Shown in pieces: positions 1 through 4,920 of a DNA stretch of 6,192 nt. The stretch is taken from the NCBI GenBank assembly GCA_022360535.1, contig JAKSCP010000451.1, forward strand, positions 1-6,192. Reading direction: 5' to 3'. The DNA is from Pseudomonadales bacterium (GTDB lineage: Bacteria > Pseudomonadota > Gammaproteobacteria > Pseudomonadales > Pseudohongiellaceae). The position numbers and the translations under genes are program-made. Position 1 is the first letter of the stretch. Each line of letters opens with the position of its first letter. The notes beneath the pieces were generated by a model. The model was not told the DNA's origin, ran no database searches, and saw only the letters and a program-made list of their open reading frames with translations.

Positions 1-132
1 ACTCTAATTTGTTTTACTCATTGCAAAGAGTGTCTCCAGGTGCAGGAACGGATTCGGAACCTGTGTTTGTAACCGGAAATACAGTAAGAACAGCAAGTAC
101 AGTAAATGCTGTAATAGCCAGTGAGGTAGAAC
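1..132. other. Upstream leader, no gene assigned
   Basis: This stretch precedes the dehalogenase gene and probably holds its promoter. One + strand frame is open from the window edge to the stop ending at 72, so the tail of an upstream gene is possible but unproven. A second + frame is open from the edge to 212, but it overlaps 80 bases of the signal-peptide region of the next gene and resembles no family I recognise. On the - strand a hydrophobic frame is open between stops at 170-172 and 14-16 but has no ATG or GTG. A TGTAAT hexamer at 110-115 preceded by TGC looks like an extended -10, yet it would place the transcript start on the ribosome-binding site, so I do not call it a promoter. Confidence 0.4.
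81..116 (+). repeat. Degenerate 9-bp tandem repeat
   Basis: Four consecutive 9-base units can be read: ACAGTAAGA, ACAGCAAGT, ACAGTAAAT and GCTGTAATA. The first three share ACAG-AA in the same register and the fourth is weaker. The array ends six bases before the GAGG ribosome-binding site of the dehalogenase gene. It could be an iterated protein-binding site or simply chance low complexity; nothing in the sequence decides this. Confidence 0.4.
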
Positions 133-1101
133 ATGATTTATTTACAACAAGGGTACCGTGCTCTGTTAACTACAACGGCCCTGGTCTTTGTATTGGTCGG
201 ACATTCCGCTAAGGCACAAGAGCTTAGACCGGGAGTTCACCGCACGCCGGAAGAGCGTTTTGCCGATATCGATGATTACCCGTTTCAGCCTAACTATATG
301 GAGATGGATGGTTTGCGCATGCACTATGTGGATGAAGGGTCAGGGGAAGCTGGCACATTTCTTCTTTTACATGGTGAGCCAGTCTGGAGCTATATGTACC
401 GAGGCGTAATTCCCGGCTTGGCCGCGGCTGGTTATCGAGTGATCGCGCCGGATAACATCGGATTTGGTAAGAGTGACAAGGTCATTGATCATGATTGGTA
501 TACTCTGGACCGCCATGTGGAAACCTTGAAGACCTTGATCAGGCGCCTCAATCTGCGTGATATCACGGTCGTCGTCAATGACTGGGGCGGGCCCAATGGT
601 TTGGTAACAGCAGTGGAAATGCCTGATCGGTTCGAGCGGCTGGTCATTCTCAATACCTGGCTACACCACGAGGGCTACGAGTACACCCAGGCCTTGCGTG
701 ACTGGAATGCGCGCTCCCCTGCGGCGGACTTTCTCCGCATTGGCGAGGGGCTACGGTTTAATCCAGCCATTGGGGCTCCATTCGATAGTCTCGATGCTAC
801 CGCCGGTGCCTATCGTTGGCCCTGGATGCTGCCATTCGCTCAGCCCGAGGAGGGCTCAGCGGTACGTCAGGATGCAGCCTATGCAGCTCTCGCTTCCTGG
901 ACTAAACCGGCTCATGTTATTTTTGGAGATCAGGACCGGATTTTTACAATAGAGTGGGGGCGCCAATTCGCTGAGCATATACCGGGAGCCACTTTTGATG
1001 TGATTGAAGGTGAGGGTCACCGTCCATTGCTCAATCAGGCTGTGAATGCTGAGTACAGGGCCGATGAACTGGTGGAGTTGATTCTCGATTACATCGATTG
1101 A
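133..1101 (+). CDS. Exported haloalkane dehalogenase-like hydrolase
   Basis: This 322-residue protein is an alpha/beta-hydrolase that resembles subfamily I haloalkane dehalogenases (DhlA/DhmA type), which hydrolyse carbon-halogen bonds to an alcohol and halide. The family hallmark HGEPVWSYMYR lies at residues 80-90. The nucleophile elbow VVNDWGGPNG puts Asp150 as nucleophile, with Trp151 at the usual halide-contacting position. Asp268 (FGDQDRIF) and His296 (GEGHRPLL) complete the triad. The cap, roughly residues 175-250, contains GAPF and AYRWPW, matching the APF...AG.R.FP pattern of the family; I could not place the second halide-binding residue. Residues 1-28 form a signal peptide (hydrophobic 11-22, cleavage after AKA), so the enzyme is probably periplasmic, whereas well-known family members are cytoplasmic. 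The start is supported by GAGG at 122-125. Substrate is unknown, and a related esterase or epoxide-hydrolase-like activity cannot be excluded. Confidence 0.85.
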   Translation: MIYLQQGYRALLTTTALVFVLVGHSAKAQELRPGVHRTPEERFADIDDYPFQPNYMEMDGLRMHYVDEGSGEAGTFLLLHGEPVWSYMYRGVIPGLAAAGYRVIAPDNIGFGKSDKVIDHDWYTLDRHVETLKTLIRRLNLRDITVVVNDWGGPNGLVTAVEMPDRFERLVILNTWLHHEGYEYTQALRDWNARSPAADFLRIGEGLRFNPAIGAPFDSLDATAGAYRWPWMLPFAQPEEGSAVRQDAAYAALASWTKPAHVIFGDQDRIFTIEWGRQFAEHIPGATFDVIEGEGHRPLLNQAVNAEYRADELVELILDYID

Positions 1102-1160
1102 GGCTTGCAACGAACCGGCAGCCATTGCAGTCGCCCCTGGCATACACCAAGTGGATTTTG

Positions 1161-1661
1161 ATGTTGAGTTTAGATAAGGATATTGAGAACTGGGACGGCA
1201 AGTCGGCTGATGACATCGCTTTAGTATTCGAGTCGCACCACAAAGCCCCAGGGTTTGTCCGCGATCTGATCAGGCTGGCCAAGCAGGCCGATTTGCAGAC
1301 CGGGGCTACGTGGCTGCTAAAGGCCTGGTTTGAAGCAGATAATCGCTGTAGCGCCATGCAGTGCAAGCAGATCTATGGACTGCTTGATAAGCTAGGGCCA
1401 TGGGAAGCCAAACTTCATATCCTGCAGTGTATGCCGTATATGCCTGTTGCAGAAGCGAGCAAAGACCACGTCGAGTTCTTTCTGCGAACTACACTCTCTG
1501 ATTCGAACAAATTCGTTCGAGCATGGACATACAACGGTTGGCATCTATTGGCAGAGCAATTTCCTGAATATAAGAAGGAAGTGGATCAATTCTTTGAAAT
1601 GGCTATGCGGGATGAGGCGGCTTCGGTGAAAGCGAGGATTCGCAACATCAAGCGAAGTTGA
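1161..1661 (+). CDS. Uncharacterised HEAT-like helical protein
   Basis: I do not recognise a named family. The 166-residue product is predicted by eye to be entirely helical, with consecutive helix pairs at about residues 30-60, 64-95 and 100-158. This is an alpha-solenoid pattern like HEAT repeats, which usually serve as protein-binding scaffolds. There is no signal peptide or membrane segment, so it is probably cytosolic. I start it at ATG 1161, which has a modest GTGGA five bases upstream. A TTG at 1098 in the same frame would overlap the preceding stop codon, but its 21 extra residues look non-coding and lack a ribosome-binding site. It lies 59 bases after the dehalogenase gene on the same strand, so co-transcription is plausible. 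Its last 14 bases overlap, tail to tail, a small gene on the opposite strand. Confidence 0.7.
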   Translation: MLSLDKDIENWDGKSADDIALVFESHHKAPGFVRDLIRLAKQADLQTGATWLLKAWFEADNRCSAMQCKQIYGLLDKLGPWEAKLHILQCMPYMPVAEASKDHVEFFLRTTLSDSNKFVRAWTYNGWHLLAEQFPEYKKEVDQFFEMAMRDEAASVKARIRNIKRS

Positions 1662-1788
1662 TGATTTCTGTTTCGGCGATTCGCACCATTGTGTCGTATT
1701 TCTTTGTTTTTGACATGTAGAGATACGCCAAAATAGCCACAACGATAATCGCTGTAATCACACCTTCAGCCATGGCTGAATCCTCGCT
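1631..1788. repeat. 11-bp inverted repeat flanking the small gene
   Basis: AGCGAGGATTC at 1631-1641 is an exact inverted match of GAATCCTCGCT at 1778-1788. The small membrane-protein gene (1648-1773) lies entirely between the arms, and the right arm contains its ribosome-binding GAGG when read on the - strand. In an mRNA covering the unit, the arms could pair and hide that site. An 11-bp match at this spacing somewhere in a window of this size is not very improbable by chance, so a function is speculative. Confidence 0.4.
1648..1773 (-). CDS. Small single-span membrane protein, 41 aa
   Basis: Reading the - strand from ATG at 1773 gives a 41-residue protein starting MAEGVITAIIVVAILAYLYM and ending at TGA 1648-1650. 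Residues 4-20 form an uninterrupted hydrophobic helix, followed by a basic SKTKK cluster and a mixed amphipathic tail. This is the usual layout of a one-pass inner-membrane microprotein with its C-terminus inside. A GAGG ribosome-binding motif lies eight bases before the ATG. The gene is 61 bases downstream of dmeF on the same strand with no obvious terminator between them, so co-transcription is likely. It may assist or regulate the exporter, but that is inference from position. No family was recognised. Its 3' end overlaps the convergent helical-protein gene by 14 bases. Confidence 0.6.
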   Translation of the reverse strand: MAEGVITAIIVVAILAYLYMSKTKKYDTMVRIAETEIINFA

Positions 1789-1834
1789 AAGCTAGTTCAT
1801 TACCCTGTAGATGCCTGAGCAGAGGGGTTTGGAT

Positions 1835-2773
1835 TCAACTTTCTTCATATTCATGCACTTCGATGCTGATGTGTTGAATTGGCAGGTGATCCGGTAGCAA
1901 TGACTTGAAGTAACCAGGTTGTTGAGGTGAGCGTGATACCACCGACAATACAGAGGCATAGATGCCCGGTCCCACGGTCCATAGATGCAAGTCAACGATC
2001 TTGTGTTCGTCGCTAAATTCGATCGCTTCCCGAATAGTTGCGGCAATTTCCTCAGAGCCCTGTTCATCCAGCAGAATCGCGCTGGTGGTTTTCAACAAGC
2101 CAATAGACCAGCGTGCCACCAGGATCGCACCGACTATCCCCATCAGGGGATCCATCCAGATCGCGCCGTAGTACTTTCCTATGAGCAGAGCTACGATGGC
2201 GAGCAAAGAGGTCAGGGCGTCTGCCAGCACATGCAGGTAGGCAGATCTTAAGTTGTGATCATGATGGTGATGGTGTCCGTGGTCATGATCGTGTCCGTGA
2301 TCATGTCCATGACTATGGTCATCGCCAAGAATAAAAACGGAAGCACCGTTCACAATCAAGCCCAGGGTGGCGACGAATATGGCCTGGTTGAAAGCGATGG
2401 CGACTGGATCAATCAGTCGCATCATACTTTCCCAGGCCATCATGATGGCGAAAATAGCTAGCAAAATTGCGCCGGTGTAGCCACCCAGGGTGTTAACTTT
2501 ACCGGTGCCAAAACTGTAGCGCTCGTTGTGAGCATGGCGTCTTGCGTAGATGTAAGCAAAGGCACTGATGCCTAGCGCTACCGCATGTGAGCCCATATGC
2601 AGCCCGTCCGCAAGTAGGGCCATGGAGCCGTAAGCTATGCCAGCCACGATCTCCACGACCATCATCGTTGCGGTAATCGCTATAACTATCAGCGTGCGAG
2701 TCTCGCCAGGGCGTTTCTGATCCTGGCCGAACGCGTGGGAATGCCGCCAGCGCTGTAGAATTTCTTCCTTCAT
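1835..2773 (-). CDS. dmeF: CDF-family Co(II)/Ni(II) efflux transporter DmeF
   Basis: This 312-residue inner-membrane cation diffusion facilitator exports divalent metal ions in exchange for protons. Six membrane helices can be seen at about residues 27-46, 50-77, 96-117, 130-149, 176-198 and 205-225, followed by a cytoplasmic domain to the C-terminus. The transport site in helix 2 reads LHMGSH, with His59 and His63 instead of the His/Asp or Asp/Asp of zinc exporters. Helix 5 has HVLAD (His181, Asp185). The HMxxH signature, the N-terminal HSHAFG and the FGTGKV segment fit the DmeF branch known for cobalt and nickel. A His/Asp-rich loop at 152-173 joins helices 4 and 5 and probably binds metal. 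No DmeR-type regulator is in the window. The gene follows the HDOD gene by 91 bases on the same strand. Its ATG has no good ribosome-binding site and lies in a perfect hairpin loop. Confidence 0.85.
   Translation of the reverse strand: MKEEILQRWRHSHAFGQDQKRPGETRTLIVIAITATMMVVEIVAGIAYGSMALLADGLHMGSHAVALGISAFAYIYARRHAHNERYSFGTGKVNTLGGYTGAILLAIFAIMMAWESMMRLIDPVAIAFNQAIFVATLGLIVNGASVFILGDDHSHGHDHGHDHDHGHHHHHDHNLRSAYLHVLADALTSLLAIVALLIGKYYGAIWMDPLMGIVGAILVARWSIGLLKTTSAILLDEQGSEEIAATIREAIEFSDEHKIVDLHLWTVGPGIYASVLSVVSRSPQQPGYFKSLLPDHLPIQHISIEVHEYEES
2255..2320 (-). repeat. His/Asp codon repeat in dmeF loop
   Basis: Alternating CAT/CAC and GAT/GAC codons encode residues 152-173 of DmeF, giving an imperfect low-complexity tract of His-Asp and His-Gly pairs. 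It corresponds to the cytoplasmic metal-binding loop typical of CDF exporters. Such tracts vary in length by slippage between strains. It is not a CRISPR array, because there are no regular unique spacers. Confidence 0.8.
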
Positions 2774-2785
2774 TAAGAAATTCTA
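2756..2785 (-). promoter_or_regulatory. Perfect hairpin around the dmeF start codon
   Basis: On the - strand TAGAATTTCTT (2785-2775) and AAGAAATTCTA (2766-2756) are exact 11-bp inverted copies separated by an 8-base loop, AATGAAGG, which contains the dmeF ATG. In the mRNA this would present the start codon in a hairpin loop; in DNA it is a good palindromic operator. There is no convincing Shine-Dalgarno sequence between the arm and the ATG; a GGAA lies about 20 bases upstream. A possible -10 (TATAAG, 2805-2800) lies just upstream but has no good -35, so the repeat would sit in the first few dozen transcribed bases. Whether it acts as RNA or as a repressor site is unknown. Confidence 0.55.
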
Positions 2786-2841
2786 AAACACTATTCCGGC
2801 TTATACATAGGAAAACTGTCTCTTCGTGTATTGAAGTTTAC

Positions 2842-2881
2842 AAGCTCACCTGGTTTGAGATTCGCTACACAAGGTGAGCTT
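2842..2881 (-). other. Hairpin spanning the end of the HDOD gene
   Basis: AAGCTCACCT (2842-2851) and AGGTGAGCTT (2872-2881) are exact 10-bp inverted copies with a 20-base loop. On the - strand transcript the first arm lies in the last codons of the HDOD gene, the stop codon is in the loop, and the second arm is in the spacer before dmeF. No T-run follows, so it is not a classical intrinsic terminator. It could reduce read-through into dmeF or protect the mRNA end. Confidence 0.45.
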
Positions 2882-3827
2882 CTGCTAATTCCAGGCGTGA
2901 GACCAATCTGTCAATGCTTTTGTCATCCAAATTCATTGAACGAAGGAAGTTGTATGCCCCGTCTTTTTCGATGATGCCGGCTTTCAGCAGGCTGTATGTT
3001 CTTGCAACCAGGCTTCCTGACTCCAAGACCTTGGTAGAAGGCGAACAAATTTCGTATTCATCAGAATCCATCTTGCCATGCTTTAACCGGTCAAACTCGT
3101 TGAGCACTAACAAGTATCGATCTGGCATTCCCCATTCGGCGGCGATAAGGCAGGACAACCATTCGGCTCTTTCCTTAATCAGCCTTTGGATAACCTTGAT
3201 TTCACTAACGCTTTTGTCTTTCACTTCTTCGATGGAACTGGTCACCAGGCTGAGGATAGAGACACAGCCGATTTCATGCACGAGGCCTAGCAAATAGTTC
3301 GTGAAGCTATCTTCATTAACGCCCAATATCTGACAACTATTGGCGCTTTGCAGACAAAAGGCCCAAAGTCGTCTAATGACCTTTTTGTAGCGCAAGCTTT
3401 CCATATCCATAATGTTTCTCATCATGACCGTGGTCGTGACTTTCATGACTCCATTGATTCCAAGGAGTGAAACGGCTTTGTCGAGCGATGTGATCTCTCC
3501 CGCCCGGGTAAGGTACATGGGGCTGTTGACTACACGGACCACCTCGCCAATCAGGCCTGGATCTTCAGCTATCAGATTTTGGATTCGATTAAAGTTGGTG
3601 TCTTCGTTTTCCAACTCATTCAATAACTCGATGAGTATCTTTGGTGGAGAAGGGATATGATCAGACAGTTTCGATTGTTCTTCGATACATGCGTAGATGC
3701 GGTGATATAACATCTCTTCTTCGCCAAACAATTCAGGGTCACAGTCACTTTCTTGTCCCAATACATGCCCAGTGAAGAGAGTGTCGATACGTTCCGGGGT
3801 TAGCTCGGTTACTTCTACTGCAGACAT
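2865..3827 (-). CDS. HDOD-domain signalling protein
   Basis: The 320-residue soluble protein contains an HDOD domain from about residue 57 to 250. It begins with the family motif IPSPPKILIELL and continues through EDPGLIGEVVRVVNSPMY, where the NSPMY resembles the conserved N(S/A)xxY element, and the SLDKAVSLLG segment. The HD-like position reads GLVHEIGCVSIL: His184 is followed by Glu rather than Asp, in keeping with HDOD domains, which generally lack phosphodiesterase activity and serve in signalling, often in motility, biofilm or cyclic-di-GMP networks. Residues 1-50 are acidic, and a helical tail follows the domain. No GGDEF, EAL or receiver domain is fused, so its partner is unknown. GGAGG seven bases before the ATG fixes the start. 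An extended -10 promoter and an FNR-like box precede it, and dmeF follows on the same strand. Confidence 0.85.
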   Translation of the reverse strand: MSAVEVTELTPERIDTLFTGHVLGQESDCDPELFGEEEMLYHRIYACIEEQSKLSDHIPSPPKILIELLNELENEDTNFNRIQNLIAEDPGLIGEVVRVVNSPMYLTRAGEITSLDKAVSLLGINGVMKVTTTVMMRNIMDMESLRYKKVIRRLWAFCLQSANSCQILGVNEDSFTNYLLGLVHEIGCVSILSLVTSSIEEVKDKSVSEIKVIQRLIKERAEWLSCLIAAEWGMPDRYLLVLNEFDRLKHGKMDSDEYEICSPSTKVLESGSLVARTYSLLKAGIIEKDGAYNFLRSMNLDDKSIDRLVSRLELAEAHLV

Positions 3828-3911
3828 TTCGGCTCCTCCGATGATTATTCGTCCTGTTTGGGTTCTTGCTTGCAGCCTATTGAAATTGGATCGCCAAAGC
3901 CCACCAGTTTC

Positions 3912-3920
3912 ATTATAGCA
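3912..3920 (-). promoter_or_regulatory. Extended -10 promoter of the HDOD gene
   Basis: On the - strand the sequence TGCTATAAT is an exact extended -10 element (TGn plus TATAAT). It predicts a transcript start near 3905 and a leader of about 78 bases before the HDOD ATG at 3827. No -35 resembling TTGACA is found at 16-18 bases, which fits an extended -10 promoter or one helped by an activator. Confidence 0.55.
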
Positions 3921-3947
3921 ATTTGCACTATTTTGGGCTTGATCGGG

Positions 3948-3961
3948 CTGATTTAGATCAA
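3948..3961. promoter_or_regulatory. FNR/Anr-like binding site
   Basis: CTGATTTAGATCAA matches nine of the ten fixed bases of the FNR/Anr consensus TTGATnnnnATCAA; only the first base differs. It lies in the 263-base space between the divergent HDOD and phosphatase-like genes, centred about 49.5 bases upstream of the predicted HDOD transcript start, which is not one of the standard activating positions (-41.5 or -61.5). It also overlaps a 7-bp inverted repeat, CTTGATC (3938-3944) with GATCAAG (3956-3962). Activation or repression of either gene is possible. Confidence 0.45.
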
Positions 3962-4090
3962 GAGCACCAGATGTCCGATATCAAGGATGATAAGTAGCTG
4001 TGGCGCTTTGTCGCGGTTCATAGATAAGATTTTATTTACCGGTTTTTGTTATAGTTGTCCCTCAGAATTTTCCGAGTCATTGGAGTAGTC

Positions 4091-4663
4091 ATGAAGAAAT
4101 CGATTATTGGGCTCACCGTAGCGCTTGTATCCTCAATGGGGTTTGCCGTTGAAGAACCACCGACAGAGCTAGCGGAGATCATTAATTTCCGGCAATACAG
4201 CGATACGTTTGCCAGTGCTGGCCAGCCAACAGAGGAACAGTTTTCTGCTATTGCTCAGGCAGGTTATGAACGAGTGGTTTATATTGCGTTTACCAGCAAT
4301 CCGAATGCCTTGCCAGATGCTGATCAGATTGTAAAAGGCTTGGGTATGGAATACATGCAAGTGCCTGTCGCGTTCGATAACCCTTTGCCGGATGACTTCT
4401 ACGCTTTCGCAGATTCTATGCAGCGTAACACGGACAAGAAGACACTGTTGCATTGTCAGGTCAATGCACGCGCTACTGCTTTCAGTTTTCTTTATCGAGT
4501 GATCTATGACGATGTTTCTGTGGCTGATGCCAAGGCTGATATGAATACAGTATGGCAACCGAATGAAGTTTGGCGTGATTTCATATTTGAAGTTCTTGAG
4601 CAGAATGAAGTAGATCCAAATTGTGAGGATTGCGACTGGACCCCACCACCTCCTCGAAACTAA
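4091..4663 (+). CDS. Exported DUF442/BLH-type phosphatase-like protein
   Basis: The 190-residue protein begins with a signal peptide (MKKSIIGLTVALVSSMGFA, probable cleavage after residue 19) and is therefore likely periplasmic. The mature part starts with NFRQYSDTFASAGQPTEEQF, close to the opening of the beta-lactamase-hydrolase-like phosphatase (DUF442) fold, and carries LLHCQVNARATAF at 119-131 as the tyrosine-phosphatase P-loop, with Cys122 and Arg127. The loop is C-x4-R rather than the classic C-x5-R and has no Gly, so catalysis is uncertain; I believe related sequences share the short loop. The tail has a Cys-Glu-Asp-Cys pair (178-181) and a proline run. ATG 4091 has GGAG five bases upstream; a TTG at 4055 in the same frame only adds residues before the signal peptide. 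A weak -10 (TATAGT, 4050-4055) has no matching -35. Substrate is unknown. Confidence 0.7.
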   Translation: MKKSIIGLTVALVSSMGFAVEEPPTELAEIINFRQYSDTFASAGQPTEEQFSAIAQAGYERVVYIAFTSNPNALPDADQIVKGLGMEYMQVPVAFDNPLPDDFYAFADSMQRNTDKKTLLHCQVNARATAFSFLYRVIYDDVSVADAKADMNTVWQPNEVWRDFIFEVLEQNEVDPNCEDCDWTPPPPRN

Positions 4664-4788
4664 TCTGACTGATCTGTTTCCACTTGGGCTTTGTTGGTTC
4701 CGTGCGCAGACAATCAGGTATGTTCGCATACATTCATGTCTTACGCGCGGTACCGCCTAGCTCAAGTAATAATATCCTGCGCCACATT

Positions 4789-4822
4789 GGCTTCGAGAGT
4801 GCACTCGAGGCCGCTGCTTTTT
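4789..4822 (+). terminator. Probable intrinsic terminator
   Basis: GGCTTCGAG (4789-4797) pairs with CTCGAGGCC (4804-4812) as nine base pairs including one G-U, with a six-base loop. Five bases later comes TTTTTCTT (4818-4825). It lies 126 bases after the stop of the phosphatase-like gene and ahead of the cytochrome fusion gene, so it probably separates the two. The gap between stem and T-run is longer than ideal. Confidence 0.5.
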
Positions 4823-4841
4823 CTTCCTAAAACCGTGCTAG

Positions 4842-4892
4842 CCAAGCTGCAGCGCAGCAAGTAAGCTTGGGTGTCCGGGGTCGCGCTGCGGC
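4842..4892 (+). promoter_or_regulatory. Leader with two alternative stems
   Basis: Two stems share bases 4846-4848 and cannot form together. The first pairs CCAAGCT (4842-4848) with AGCTTGG (4864-4870). The second pairs GCTGCAGCGC (4846-4855) with GCGCTGCGGC (4883-4892), ten pairs with one G-U. The structure ends 28 bases before the ATG of the cytochrome fusion gene. Mutually exclusive stems are typical of attenuators and riboswitches, but no known class was recognised, and no T-run follows. Confidence 0.35.
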
Positions 4893-4920
4893 CTGCCTAA
4901 GACAAGTAACGGGTAATAAT

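Noticed and set aside
14..169. Hydrophobic open frame on the - strand
   Set aside because: It looks protein-like but has no ATG or GTG between its bounding stops and lies opposite a well-supported gene start.
9..212. Open + strand frame reaching into the dehalogenase gene
   Set aside because: It starts at TTG without a ribosome-binding site, overlaps the signal-peptide codons by 80 bases and resembles no family; kept only as a possible upstream gene tail.
1098..1160. TTG start for the helical protein overlapping the dehalogenase stop
   Set aside because: The added 21 residues look non-coding and there is no ribosome-binding site; ATG 1161 is better.
1545..1742. Alternative - strand frame covering the small membrane gene
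   Set aside because: It has a Cys/Trp-rich, non-descript product and no ribosome-binding site, whereas the frame starting at 1773 has GAGG and a clean membrane helix.
2255..2320. Short regular repeats suggesting a CRISPR array
   Set aside because: The periodicity comes from His/Asp codons, and there are no unique spacers.
2255..2461. Met/Val-rich open frame on the + strand
   Set aside because: It is the complement of the His/Asp codon tract and adjoining helices of dmeF, not a separate gene.
4055..4090. TTG start for the phosphatase-like protein
   Set aside because: It would place 12 residues before a normal signal peptide, while ATG 4091 has GGAG at a good distance.
4169..4729. Long - strand frame opposite the phosphatase-like gene
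   Set aside because: Its product shows no domain, signal or ribosome-binding site, and the opposite strand has a recognisable family and signal peptide.
4747..4756. Perfect palindrome GCGGTACCGC
   Set aside because: Several 10-bp palindromes are expected by chance in a window this long, and it has no clear position relative to a promoter.
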